Below, one piece after another: positions 23,342 to 32,005 of a stretch of 64,000 nucleotides of DNA (within the stretch, counting starts at the first letter, position 1; each line of letters begins with the position of its first letter). Source of the stretch: an uncultured Roseovarius sp. GTDB taxonomy: Bacteria; Pseudomonadota; Alphaproteobacteria; Rhodobacterales; Rhodobacteraceae. The notes beneath the pieces are model-generated. The model ran no database searches. It was not told the origin of the DNA and saw only the letters and a program-made list of their open reading frames with translations. Made by a program: the position numbers and the translations under genes. The stretch is taken from positions 1 to 64,000 of the forward strand of contig CANMFU010000011.1 in the NCBI GenBank assembly GCA_947497295.1, read 5' to 3'.

Positions 23342-24295
23342 ATGGCAAATCTGATTGTTATCGCCGAACAGCGCGACGGTGAATTTCGCGAAACATCGCT
23401 GGAGGCCGTCACGGCCATCCGCGGCATCAAGCAAGGCGACGACAAGCTGTCGGTCGCCATCATCGCCGCCGATCCGCAAAAACATGTCCCGGCCTTGTCG
23501 GTCGAGGGGGTGGACGAGGTCATCGCCGTCAAGGCGACCGACGATTTCCAGCCCGATCTGCTGGAGGCGCTGATCGGCGCGCTGGTCAAGGACCGCGCGC
23601 CCAGCGTGGTCGCCGTCGCCCATGGCGTCGATGCCTGGTCATTTGCGCCGACCGCCGCCGCGCGGCTGGATTGCGGTCTGGCGACCGATATCATGGGGCT
23701 GAAGCTGGACGATGGTGATCTGGTCGCAACGCGCGCCGGCTATGCCGAAAAGGTGCTGGTTGACATCGATTTTCCGGGCAAGGAGACCGTGCTTCTGACC
23801 GTGCGGACCAACGCGTTCGAGCCGGCCTCCGGCTCCGGCTCGCCCGAGGTGACCGAGATGGCCCCCCCCGAGGCAGATGTTGCCACCACGCATGAGGGCT
23901 GGAAGCCGCCGGCCGATGCGGGCGGCATCGACATAGGCGGGTCCGAATTCATCCTGTCCATCGGACGCGGCGTCGGCGACGAAAGCAATGTCGAGCAGTA
24001 TCTGGAACTGGCCGAAAGCATGGGCGCCACTCTGGGCTGTTCGCGCCCGATCGCCGACAACGGCTGGCTGCCCAAGGCGCGTCAGGTCGGCCAATCCGGC
24101 CAGCTGGCCGCAAATTGCAAGCTGTATATCGCGATGGGCGTGTCCGGCTCGGTGCAGCACCAGTGGGGCATGAAGCATGTCGAGAATATCGTGGCGGTGA
24201 ACACCGATCCCGAAGCCTCGATCTTCTCCATCGCGCGCTACGGCATCGTCGGCGACATGGCCGAGATCGCCGAAGAGCTTGAGAACCTTTTCTAG
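23342..24295 (+). CDS. etfA: Electron transfer flavoprotein, alpha subunit
   Basis: 317 residues. The C-terminal FAD-binding domain is intact: SRPIADNGWLP, RQVGQSG, IAMGVSGSVQHQWGMK, VAVNTDPEASIFSIARYG, followed by VGDMAEIAEEL. The N-terminal domain is slightly shorter than in human ETF. FAD in EtfA takes electrons from the 4Fe-4S centres of TMADH and DMADH. The likely onward acceptor is the membrane Fe-S protein encoded upstream. It is the last gene before two strong hairpins. Confidence 0.93.
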   Translation: MANLIVIAEQRDGEFRETSLEAVTAIRGIKQGDDKLSVAIIAADPQKHVPALSVEGVDEVIAVKATDDFQPDLLEALIGALVKDRAPSVVAVAHGVDAWSFAPTAAARLDCGLATDIMGLKLDDGDLVATRAGYAEKVLVDIDFPGKETVLLTVRTNAFEPASGSGSPEVTEMAPPEADVATTHEGWKPPADAGGIDIGGSEFILSIGRGVGDESNVEQYLELAESMGATLGCSRPIADNGWLPKARQVGQSGQLAANCKLYIAMGVSGSVQHQWGMKHVENIVAVNTDPEASIFSIARYGIVGDMAEIAEELENLF

Positions 24296-24302
24296 GACCA
24301 AC

Positions 24303-24368
24303 TGGCGGAGGTCATACCGGAAAATTACCGGCCTCCGCCAAATTCAAACCTGAGGGTCTTCAGGTTTG
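24303..24368 (+). terminator. Two tandem hairpins after etfA
   Basis: TGGCGGAGG (24303-24311) pairs with CCTCCGCCA (24332-24340). Immediately after, CAAACCTGA (24345-24353) pairs with TCAGGTTTG (24360-24368) around GGGTCT. Both stems are perfect 9-mers. They begin 8 nt after the etfA stop and probably end or attenuate the dehydrogenase-ETF message before the permease gene. No long T-run follows. Confidence 0.65.
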
Positions 24369-24533
24369 CGGCGGCTGGCAGGTCAAGGCGGTGCAACGCG
24401 ACATAATCGCAAGCAGTGCCGATATCGCAAAAGACGACCTGAGCCAATACAGCAAGACCGGCCACATGAATTAAGGCCGGCGGCCCGGATGACCTGACGG
24501 TCGTTCGATATCATCAACAGGGAGATTTTTATA

Positions 24534-26129
24534 ATGGCTTCACCCACCACGCACGCAGCACCAGCGGCGAATGGCGGACTGCACCGCGCCATCGGCTGGA
24601 AAGATGCGTTCTGGATGGCGTCGGGAGTTCCGGCGCTTGTTCTTTTCTCAATCGGGGGCATTGCGGCGACTGTCGGCAATCCGTCCTGGATCATCTGGAT
24701 GCTGTCGGTGTCCTTCGGCTTCATGCAGGCGTTTGTATATGCCGAAATCGCGGGCCTGTTTCCCAGCAAATCCGGCGGTGCCTCGGTCTATGGCGCGGCA
24801 GCCTGGGTGCGGTATTCCAAGATCATCGCGCCGCTGTCGGTCTGGTGTAACTGGCTGGCGTGGACGCCCGTTCTGGCCATCGGCGGCGGGCTGGCGGCGG
24901 GCTATGTGCTGACGTCGCTCTTTGGCGCCGAATCTGCGATCAACTCGTGGCAAATCACGCTGCTGCCGCTCGATTTTCTGAATGACGGCCTGACCTTGCG
25001 GATCAACGCCACCTCCATTGTCGGCACGATCATATTGCTGCTGGTCTTTCTGGCGCAGCATCAGGGGATTTCTGCCGCGGCCAAGATTCAGACGATCATG
25101 GGCCTTGCGGTGCTGATTCCACTGCTCATCGTCGGCGTCGTTCCTTTGCTGACGGGCGACGTGCTGGCGGCCAATCTGGTGCCGGTGCTGCCGGTGACGG
25201 GATCGTGGAACATCGAAGGCACAACATTGTTCCTGGGCGGTCTGTTCATCGCTGCCTGGTCGGCCTATGCGTTCGAGACGGCCATCTGCTACACGAGCGA
25301 ATTCCGCGATCCTCAGCGTGACACCGTGCGCGCGATCATCGCGGCGGGTGTTGTCTGCGTTGTGATCTATACGCTTGTGCCACTCAGCTTTCAGGGGGTT
25401 CTGGGCGTTGAGGGCATGTTGCAGCCCGGTATCGTCGACGGCTCGGCTGTGGCCGGTGTGATGGCGGGCATGGTTGGCGGCGGATCCATCATTGCCAAGA
25501 TCATGGTCGTGATGCTGTTTCTGGCGCTGGTGCTGGCGATTATGACCTCAATGGCGGGCTCGTCGCGCACGCTTTATCAGGGGTCGGTGGATGGCTGGCT
25601 GCCCAAGTTCCTGTCGCACACCAATCACCACGGTGCGCCGACCCGCGCGATGTGGACCGATCTGGGGTTCAATCTGGTTCTGCTGATGATGTCGGACTAC
25701 CTGTTTGTTCTGGCGGTGTCGAACTGCTGCTACCTTGTGTTCAACTTCCTGAACCTGAATTCAGGCTGGCTGCACCGGATCGACAACGCCAATGCGCATC
25801 GCCCATGGCGGGCGCCCACCATCATGCTGTGGATCGGGGGCGGTTTGTCCTTCGTGAACGCCATGCTTCTGGGCGCGGGCGCGAATGTGTGGGGCGAGGG
25901 TACGCTGCGTTCGGCGATCATCGCCATCGCGTTGATCCTGCCGGTGTTCGCCTATCGTCATTATGTGACTGACAAGGGCAAGTTTCCCGAGAAGATGCTG
26001 GAGGACCTCAAGGTCGGCGGCAACCCCGACATTTCGGTCCGAAAGGCCGGCATGCTGCCTTATCTGACGCTGGTGGCGGGTGTTGTTGTCGTCATAATCG
26101 CCAATCAGATCTTTCAATTGCCTGGATGA
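24534..26129 (+). CDS. APC-family amino acid/amine permease
   Basis: 531 residues with about 12 TM segments. The N-terminal segment has the APC pattern (IGGIAATVGNPSW, then YAEIAGLFPSKSGGASVYG), with conserved glycines in TM1 and TM6 (SAYAFETAICYTSEFRDPQRD). It is same-strand with the amine genes, 165 nt after the second etfA hairpin, with a GGGAG ribosome site. Uptake of a methylated amine or of a product of the pathway is the natural guess, since no other importer is adjacent. The specificity is not readable. Confidence 0.8.
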   Translation: MASPTTHAAPAANGGLHRAIGWKDAFWMASGVPALVLFSIGGIAATVGNPSWIIWMLSVSFGFMQAFVYAEIAGLFPSKSGGASVYGAAAWVRYSKIIAPLSVWCNWLAWTPVLAIGGGLAAGYVLTSLFGAESAINSWQITLLPLDFLNDGLTLRINATSIVGTIILLLVFLAQHQGISAAAKIQTIMGLAVLIPLLIVGVVPLLTGDVLAANLVPVLPVTGSWNIEGTTLFLGGLFIAAWSAYAFETAICYTSEFRDPQRDTVRAIIAAGVVCVVIYTLVPLSFQGVLGVEGMLQPGIVDGSAVAGVMAGMVGGGSIIAKIMVVMLFLALVLAIMTSMAGSSRTLYQGSVDGWLPKFLSHTNHHGAPTRAMWTDLGFNLVLLMMSDYLFVLAVSNCCYLVFNFLNLNSGWLHRIDNANAHRPWRAPTIMLWIGGGLSFVNAMLLGAGANVWGEGTLRSAIIAIALILPVFAYRHYVTDKGKFPEKMLEDLKVGGNPDISVRKAGMLPYLTLVAGVVVVIIANQIFQLPG

Positions 26130-26155
26130 ATTGGGCGTTCGCAACCGGATGATTT

Positions 26156-26185
26156 GGCAGGGCCGCAAAATATCGCGGCCCTGCC
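26156..26185. terminator. Bidirectional terminator-like hairpin between convergent genes
   Basis: GGCAGGGCCGC (26156-26166) pairs perfectly with GCGGCCCTGCC (26175-26185) around AAAATATC. It lies between the permease on the plus strand and the 37-residue gene on the minus strand and can serve both. Confidence 0.75.
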
Positions 26186-26216
26186 GGAGCTGGATCAGCA
26201 GCCCGGCCGCGTGCGA

Positions 26217-26330
26217 TCAGATTTTGTAGACGAAGGTCCGCGCGTGATAAAGCGCCAGCAGAGGCAGACCTATGCACACGATGCTGGCAAGAATGACGCC
26301 GGGCGTGCCCCAGACAAAAAATTCGATCAT
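26217..26330 (-). CDS. Single-TM small protein, 37 residues
   Basis: Reads MIEFFVWGTPGVILASIVCI followed by GLPLLALYHARTFVYKI and stop. One TM helix with a short basic C-terminus. Its ATG overlaps the TGA of the winged-helix-like gene upstream, so it is translationally coupled to it and to the EamA transporter. It resembles transporter-accessory peptides such as the one after the SSS gene at 10123, but no family is recognised. Confidence 0.6.
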   Translation of the reverse strand: MIEFFVWGTPGVILASIVCIGLPLLALYHARTFVYKI

Positions 26331-26626
26331 TGCATTTCTTCCTTCAGGCCGGTCTGGCGCATGCGGCTGCGGCCAAACTCATTCAATCGGTAAGCGGTCA
26401 ACAGCCTCTCGGCGCCGTCATCGCTTCCTTTTCCGATCTTGGATTCCGTATAATCGATAAGGCCGCCGGAATGCAGATCGGTCAGTGTCATGCGGACGGT
26501 GCCCGTCCAGTATCTGCCCGCCAGCCCGTATTCCTTCAGGATGGCGTCGCATATGTCATTGTCCCACTGCGCGCCGGATTGGTCCAGCAACTGCAGAATC
26601 CGTCCCTTGATATGTACCTTGCCCAT
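26327..26626 (-). CDS. Small winged-helix-like protein, 99 residues
   Basis: Starts MGKVHIKGRILQLLDQSGAQ. The pattern of short helices, then a hairpin-like GLIDYTESKIGKG and a tail AYRLNEFGRSRMRQ, looks like a PadR/winged-helix DNA-binding fold (the final Y-x-LxxxGR resembles the wing and last helix of such proteins). There is no effector domain. It lies 3 nt after the EamA gene on the same strand and overlaps the 37-residue gene. It could regulate this small operon or be a structural wHTH adaptor; the assignment is from pattern only. Confidence 0.55.
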   Translation of the reverse strand: MGKVHIKGRILQLLDQSGAQWDNDICDAILKEYGLAGRYWTGTVRMTLTDLHSGGLIDYTESKIGKGSDDGAERLLTAYRLNEFGRSRMRQTGLKEEMQ

Positions 26627-26629
26627 GAC

Positions 26630-27685
26630 TCAGCGGTCCTCCACTGCGCGAATAACCTCCAGCACGCCCCGTCCTTCGGTGAACAGAACAAAGCTGCCGG
26701 TGACAGCGACGATCGCGCCGATGGCGAACCAGATGTCGGGCGTCAGGCCGCCGAAAATCCAAAGATAGATCAGCGAGAACGGGCCATAAAGCGCCGCGAT
26801 GGCCTGGCCGCGGCCGACGCCGATCAGCGGAAAGGATTTGTACCACGACACGTAGCAGAATGCGAAGGTCATCCCCATCAGCACCAGCATAAGCCACACG
26901 CCGGGCTGCATCATCGCCGTTGCCATCGAGATCCACATGTGATCGCCGGCAAGAAGCCAGGTCACGGGCAACCCGATCACGACCCATATGGCCACCTCGG
27001 CGGTAAAGCGCAGCGTCAGGCCCACATCGGGATCGCTCACATCCAGCGCGCGCCCGGCAATGGCGCCCTCAAGCCCCCAGCCAATGAAGGCCATCGCCCC
27101 GCCGACATAGCCGATCCAACGGCTGCTTTCGCCTCCGGCGCTCAGATCCGACACCAGACCGGGCAGGAAGATCAACACCGCCCCCGCCACGATCACGACC
27201 AGCCCGACAGCGGCCCGGCCCGTGATCCGCTCTCTGTACCAGAGCCGCGCCAGCGTGGCCCCGACCAGCGGGTACAGCAGCCCCGCCACGGCCGCAAAGC
27301 CCGGCCCGACATAGACCAGCGCGACATAGGTGCCAAAAATCGCAAACCCGCCGGCCAGCCCCGCGGGCAGATACCAGATCGAAATCCGGTGCTGGCGCAA
27401 GGTGCGCACATATTCGCCGGTCTTGCCAAGCGCGCCGACCCAGACAAACATAAAGACCAGCACGGCAATTGAATTGAGAAACGCCACGACCATCGCGGCC
27501 AGGATATTGCCCGCATTACCCTCTTGCGCCAGTTGGACGAACGGCTGTTCGTAATAGATGGCACTGCCGGGCACATACCATGCCGCCCACAATACCGCGC
27601 ACCACAGAGCCCAGATAAAGCCCCACCGCACCTGATAATTTCGGTTTTTCTCTCTCTCGCGAAGGAGGTCTACAGTATGTGCCAT
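26630..27685 (-). CDS. EamA/DMT-superfamily transporter
   Basis: 351 residues with ten predicted TM helices arranged as two repeats. FGTYVALVYVGPGFAAVAGLLYPLVGATLARLW spans the diagnostic EamA helices 3-4, with RERITGRAAVGLVVIVAGAV next (separate motif pieces). The second repeat has WGLEGAIAGRALD and the end VTGSFVLFTEG. The ATG at 27685 is followed by the first helix at about residue 25. It is convergent to the amine operon and may export or import an amine or its product. It is the first gene of a three-gene minus-strand operon. Confidence 0.75.
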   Translation of the reverse strand: MAHTVDLLREREKNRNYQVRWGFIWALWCAVLWAAWYVPGSAIYYEQPFVQLAQEGNAGNILAAMVVAFLNSIAVLVFMFVWVGALGKTGEYVRTLRQHRISIWYLPAGLAGGFAIFGTYVALVYVGPGFAAVAGLLYPLVGATLARLWYRERITGRAAVGLVVIVAGAVLIFLPGLVSDLSAGGESSRWIGYVGGAMAFIGWGLEGAIAGRALDVSDPDVGLTLRFTAEVAIWVVIGLPVTWLLAGDHMWISMATAMMQPGVWLMLVLMGMTFAFCYVSWYKSFPLIGVGRGQAIAALYGPFSLIYLWIFGGLTPDIWFAIGAIVAVTGSFVLFTEGRGVLEVIRAVEDR

Positions 27686-27980
27686 ATGTGCTCACGCAAT
27701 CACGGGGTGGGGGCAGCCATAGTAGAAGCCTAAAATTAACCGTAAGGCGTAAAAAAACGTCAAGTCAAGGATTTCCGCAAGGATCTCCCACGAAAGAATT
27801 GGGAGGCCGGCACAGCTACCGCCTGCAAATTTCAAAATCATTTGTACCCGGATACGAGCAGTCAAAACCGCGATGAGCAAAAGACCGGGCAGATGGCCTG
27901 GCGTGTGGCCGCGTGAGGTCTGCTTGCACAAAAGAAGCAGCGATATTTGCATCACTTCAAATCGCATCCGCGCAATTGGG

Positions 27981-28868
27981 TTAAAGCAGCTCCGCCTTTA
28001 AATCCGAGACGAATTCGCGAACAAGTTTCGAAGGAGCCGATTGGACCGCTATGAAGAATTGTGAGCGCCAGTTGATATTCAGCCAGTCGATATGACGCAA
28101 ATTGCCCAGTTCGACCCATCTGGCAGCGAAACGGATTGGCAAAAAGCCCAGAAAACAACCGCTGCTGATCAGCAGGGCCTGCGCCTCCATATGAGACGCA
28201 AAGGCTGTGGCCTTGGCTTGGGGGAGGTTGGCCAGCTTGGCCTGCTGCATATAGGGGCGAACCGTCATCGAATAGGCTGCAATATCGTCCAGAGTGATCG
28301 TATCGGCAGGGCGCGCGAATAGCGGGTGATCGCGCCCGCAGTAGAGGCCGTGTTTTTCAACGTAGACAGGCGTGTAGCTGATATTAGACTGGCGCACAGG
28401 AAACGGACCGAGCGCCACATGGACATCACCGATCTGAAGCGCCTTGCCCAGGACATCAGGTGCGCCGACCTCAAGCGTCAGACGAACATCGTGGCCCTTG
28501 CGGCAAAACCGGCCGATGGCCCGGGCGACGGGCAGATCCGGATCATCGGCCACGCTATCGACGATCCCCACGCGCAACTGACCCCGCAGCGCATGCCTGA
28601 GCGCGCCCAGATTGGCCTCGGAGATTTCAACCGATTTCAGAAGGTCTTTGGCCTCATGGTAAACTGCCTTTCCTTTGTCGGTCATGGCAAACCCACTGCG
28701 TCCGCGCAGGCAAAGGGTGAAGCCCAGCTTTATTTCCAGATCCTTGATATGCGTTGAAATGACCGACTGGCTAACGCCAAGTATCTCTTGTGCGCCGCTG
28801 AAACCACCATGCTCGACCACCGCGCAAAAGGTGCGCAGGCTGCGAATGGAATAATCGTTGACCTGCAT
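27981..28868 (-). CDS. LysR-family transcriptional regulator
   Basis: 295 residues from the ATG at 28868; a longer frame to 28979 would run into the divergent promoter. The N-terminal HTH reads SIRSLRTFCAVVEHGGFSGA with recognition helix GVSQSVISTHIKDLE. The remainder is the two-lobed periplasmic-binding-like effector domain (LRVGIVDSVADDPDL; HVALGPFPV). It is divergent from dctP with 137 nt between starts, the standard LysR arrangement, so it probably controls the TRAP-ureohydrolase operon in response to its substrate. Confidence 0.88.
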   Translation of the reverse strand: MQVNDYSIRSLRTFCAVVEHGGFSGAQEILGVSQSVISTHIKDLEIKLGFTLCLRGRSGFAMTDKGKAVYHEAKDLLKSVEISEANLGALRHALRGQLRVGIVDSVADDPDLPVARAIGRFCRKGHDVRLTLEVGAPDVLGKALQIGDVHVALGPFPVRQSNISYTPVYVEKHGLYCGRDHPLFARPADTITLDDIAAYSMTVRPYMQQAKLANLPQAKATAFASHMEAQALLISSGCFLGFLPIRFAARWVELGNLRHIDWLNINWRSQFFIAVQSAPSKLVREFVSDLKAELL

Positions 28869-29005
28869 GCGTTTGCTTCCTTTCACATCCAATACATGAA
28901 ATTTCTCGATGTGAACATGACAGCTTTCCAGTTTATCGATGTTAGCGTCGGTGTCTATCCTGCGACTCACCAGGTGCACATGGATGCAGTGACAGGAGAG
29001 ACCAG

Positions 29006-30016
29006 ATGATGAAACGATTTGCCGGAACGTCCCTTTTCGCCTCAGTGATCGGCTTGGCCCTTGCGGGTGGGGCGCTGGCCGAAGACTGGAAGTTCGCGAT
29101 CGAGGAGATACCAGGCTCGATCATGGATTCTTATGCGCAAGAGTTCAAAGCGCGCATCGAAGCCGCGACCGACGGTGAGGTGACAGTTACCATCTATCCG
29201 CTTGGCTCGCTTGGGACACCATCGGAGGTGGCGGAGCAGACCGCTGACGGCGTGGTCCAATTCTCCAACCTGTCGGTGGGCAATCTGGGCACCATTGCGC
29301 CGGACAGCCAGTTCCTGCTGACCCCGTATCTGTTTCCCAGCGACCCGGAGAAGATCAGCCAGGTCCTTGCCACAAGCAAGACGCTGAACGAGGAAATGGC
29401 GCAGGACCTTGCGGCCAAGGGGCTGCATCTGGGGGCGCTGTATTCCGAAGGACAGCAGGTCTGGACCACCAAAAGCGACGTGCGCAGCCCTGAGGCCGCC
29501 GACAACTTCAAAATGCGGGTCATGGTATCGCCGCTGTTGATAACGGCCTATGAGGATCTCGGCTTTAGCCCGACGCCGGTGCCTTTTGGCGAGGTTTACG
29601 GCGCATTGCAGCTGGGCCAGGTGGATGGGCAGGTCAATCCGGTTCCGACCATCGAAGAAATGAAGTTCTATGAAACCACCGATTATATGATCTGGGCGGG
29701 CGGAGAAGAACTGATCACCATCGTGATGAGTGGGGAGGACTGGTACCAAGGTTTGCCCGAAGATCGCAAAACGCTGATCGACGACACGCTCGCAGACCTC
29801 AACGAGTTCATCAATCCGGTGGTCACCCAGTTCAACGAAGAGCGGCTGGACAAGATCAAGGCGGCCAAGCCCGACATGCAGATGATCACGCTGACCGAAG
29901 AAGAGCGCGCCCTGTTCCGCGAGCGCGCAGAGGGCACGCAAACGAAAATTGGCGATGTCGTCAGTGCACGCGGTGCCGAACTGCTGGAGGCGCTGAAGGC
30001 CGAAATCGCTGAATAA
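29006..30016 (+). CDS. dctP: TRAP transporter substrate-binding protein (DctP)
   Basis: 336 residues. Signal peptide MMKRFAGTSLFASVIGLALA with cleavage near GALA-ED. The DctP features include TVTIYPLGSLGTPSEVAEQT, PYLFPSDPEKISQVL, and FKMRVMVSPLLITAYEDLG with the conserved Arg that grips the ligand carboxylate. GALQLGQVDGQVNPVPTI follows. The AGGAGAG ribosome site supports the start. Because a ureohydrolase closes the operon, a carboxylated guanidino compound such as 4-guanidinobutyrate is a reasonable ligand, but this is inference. Confidence 0.9.
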   Translation: MMKRFAGTSLFASVIGLALAGGALAEDWKFAIEEIPGSIMDSYAQEFKARIEAATDGEVTVTIYPLGSLGTPSEVAEQTADGVVQFSNLSVGNLGTIAPDSQFLLTPYLFPSDPEKISQVLATSKTLNEEMAQDLAAKGLHLGALYSEGQQVWTTKSDVRSPEAADNFKMRVMVSPLLITAYEDLGFSPTPVPFGEVYGALQLGQVDGQVNPVPTIEEMKFYETTDYMIWAGGEELITIVMSGEDWYQGLPEDRKTLIDDTLADLNEFINPVVTQFNEERLDKIKAAKPDMQMITLTEEERALFRERAEGTQTKIGDVVSARGAELLEALKAEIAE

Positions 30017-30026
30017 ACACAGCCTG

Positions 30027-30055
30027 CCGTCCGCCTCAGACGCTGGGGCGGGCGG
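30027..30055 (+). terminator. Hairpin between dctP and dctQ
   Basis: CCGTCCGCC (30027-30035) pairs with GGCGGGCGG (30047-30055) with one T-G wobble. This is the usual attenuating or stabilising hairpin that gives more binding protein than permease. It starts 10 nt after the dctP stop. Confidence 0.55.
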
Positions 30056-30069
30056 TCGCGAAACACTTC

Positions 30070-30078
30070 GGGGGGGGG
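30070..30078 (+). repeat. Nine-G homopolymer in the dctQ ribosome site
   Basis: Nine consecutive G end six bases before the dctQ ATG (30084) and are the only candidate ribosome-binding sequence. An out-of-frame ATG sits directly after the run at 30079. Slippage here would change ribosome-site strength or spacing, not the reading frame. Confidence 0.6.
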
Positions 30079-30083
30079 ATGCA

Positions 30084-30692
30084 ATGCAGGAACACGGGCG
30101 CTGGCGGCTATTGCTTTGGGTTGATCGTGCTGTGTCGGGGCTGGAGGCGCTGATTATCGGCGCTTGCGTGGCTGTGATGGCCGTAAATACCATCGCCAAT
30201 GTTTTCGGGCGATACGTGTTCTCACAAAGCCTCTACTTTTCCGAAGAGCTCAACGAGATCATGATGGTCACCATCACTTTCGTCGGGCTTGGCTATGTCA
30301 CCCGCAAGGGGCTGCATATTCGGATGTCAGCACTCTACGATGCTGTCCCGGATGTGCCGCGCCGTTGGCTTATGGCGCTGATCGCGCTGGTAAGTGCCGC
30401 CGCGATGTTTCTGCTGGCGTGGTATGCTTGGGAATATGTCGCCAAGGTGGCCTCGCGCGGGCGGATCACCCCGGCCATGCAGCTGCCCTTGTGGATCACT
30501 TATGTCGGCGTGGTTGCCGGGTTCTTTCTGGCCGGCGTGCAATATATCGCGACGGTCGTGGTGAACCTCACCCGCTCTGACGATGTCTGGATCTCGCATT
30601 GCAAGGCCGATGGTTACGAAGATCCCGAACTAACCACGATTCTTGAGTTGAAACAGGCTGACGCGCAGTCATCCGGCGCCGGGCGGGAGTAG
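30084..30692 (+). CDS. dctQ: TRAP transporter small permease (DctQ)
   Basis: 202 residues with four TM helices (around 15-40, 60-75, 98-118 and 135-158). The conserved DctQ stretch is NVFGRYVFSQSLYFSEELNE with the amphipathic loop, and VTITFVGLGYVTRKGLHIRM follows. The C-terminal ~35 residues are a charged cytoplasmic extension. It pairs with the large permease, whose gene starts 4 nt later. Confidence 0.9.
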   Translation: MQEHGRWRLLLWVDRAVSGLEALIIGACVAVMAVNTIANVFGRYVFSQSLYFSEELNEIMMVTITFVGLGYVTRKGLHIRMSALYDAVPDVPRRWLMALIALVSAAAMFLLAWYAWEYVAKVASRGRITPAMQLPLWITYVGVVAGFFLAGVQYIATVVVNLTRSDDVWISHCKADGYEDPELTTILELKQADAQSSGAGRE

Positions 30693-30696
30693 TGAC

Positions 30697-31977
30697 ATGA
30701 CACTTATGATGATCAGCGTAATGTTCATGCTGCTGCTGGCTGGGTTTCCAATGATGATGCCGCTGCTGGCGGCGACAATCCTGGCATTTCTGCTCTACTT
30801 TCCCAGCCTGTCGCTGGATCAGATCATCCAGCAGATGATCGGCGGAGTGAAGCCGTCGGCGCTGGTGGCGGTGCCGATGTTCATTCTGGCCGCCGACATC
30901 ATTACCCGAGGCCATTCGGCTGACCGGCTGGTCGATCTGGTGATGCGTTTCATGGGCCATATCCGCGGCGGGCTGGCGATTTCGACCACCTCGGCCTGCG
31001 CCCTGTTCGGGGCCGTTTGCGGATCGACGCAAGCGACCGTTGTTGCCGTTGGGGGCGCGCTGAGGCCCCGCATGCTGAAGGCCGGTTATCGTGATGATTT
31101 CACCATCGGGCTGATCGTCAATGCGGCCGACCTTGCTTATCTGATTCCGCCCTCCATCGGCATGATCGTTTATGGCGTGCTGTCCGGCACGTCGATTTCC
31201 GAGCTTTTCATCGCCGGGATCGGACCGGGTCTGCTGATTGTGCTGATGTTTTCCGCATGGTGCTGGTTTGTGGCCTATCGCCAGAATATCCCGGTTGAGC
31301 CGCGCGCCAATTGGGGCGAGCGTTTTGTCGCGGTCCGGCGCGCCGTCTGGCCGCTTGGCTTTCCGGTGGTCATCATCGGCGGGATTTACGGCGGCATTTT
31401 CACCCCGACCGAAGCAGCGGCCGTATGTGTGCTGTACGCGGTTGTCCTTGAACTGATCGTCTTTCGCTCAATCGGGGTCAAAGACCTTTGGGACATCGTG
31501 CTGTCCACTGGCATCATGACGTCGGTTATCTTCATCCTGATTGCCACCGGGGCGGCCTTTTCGTGGATCATATCGTTTGCGCAGGTGCCCCAGGCGATCC
31601 TGTCGGCGGTGGGGCTGGATTCTGCCAGCCCGCTGAAGGTGCTGATCATCATCAACATCGCGTTCTTTCTGGGCTGCATGTTTGTCGACTCGATTGTCGT
31701 CATGCTGATCCTCGTACCGATCTTTGCCCCGGTCATCGCCGCCAGCGGGCTGGACCCGGTGCTGGTCGGGGTGCTTGTGACGCTTCAGATCGCGATTGGC
31801 GCGGCAACACCGCCCTTCGGATGCAACCTCTTTACCGCCATCGCTGTATTTCGCCGGCCATTCATCGAAGTCGTGCGCGGGGTGCCGCCCTTTCTGATCA
31901 TGCTTTTGTTTGTGGCGGGTCTGCTGATGGCTTTTCCGTGGATTGCGCTGGGTCTGCGTGACCTCGCATTTTATTAG
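30697..31977 (+). CDS. dctM: TRAP transporter large permease (DctM)
   Basis: 426 residues, about 12 TM helices. Diagnostic pieces: VAVPMFILAADIITRG, SACALFGAVCGSTQATVVAVG, IPPSIGMIVYGVLSG, GGIYGGIFTPTEAAAVCVLYA and IGAATPPFGCNLF. These are the Na-binding and substrate-path helices of DctM. It is coupled to dctQ (4-nt gap) and followed 28 nt later by the ureohydrolase. Confidence 0.92.
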   Translation: MTLMMISVMFMLLLAGFPMMMPLLAATILAFLLYFPSLSLDQIIQQMIGGVKPSALVAVPMFILAADIITRGHSADRLVDLVMRFMGHIRGGLAISTTSACALFGAVCGSTQATVVAVGGALRPRMLKAGYRDDFTIGLIVNAADLAYLIPPSIGMIVYGVLSGTSISELFIAGIGPGLLIVLMFSAWCWFVAYRQNIPVEPRANWGERFVAVRRAVWPLGFPVVIIGGIYGGIFTPTEAAAVCVLYAVVLELIVFRSIGVKDLWDIVLSTGIMTSVIFILIATGAAFSWIISFAQVPQAILSAVGLDSASPLKVLIIINIAFFLGCMFVDSIVVMLILVPIFAPVIAASGLDPVLVGVLVTLQIAIGAATPPFGCNLFTAIAVFRRPFIEVVRGVPPFLIMLLFVAGLLMAFPWIALGLRDLAFY

Positions 31978-32005
31978 ATCAACCTGACTCAAAATGGAGA
32001 AACCC

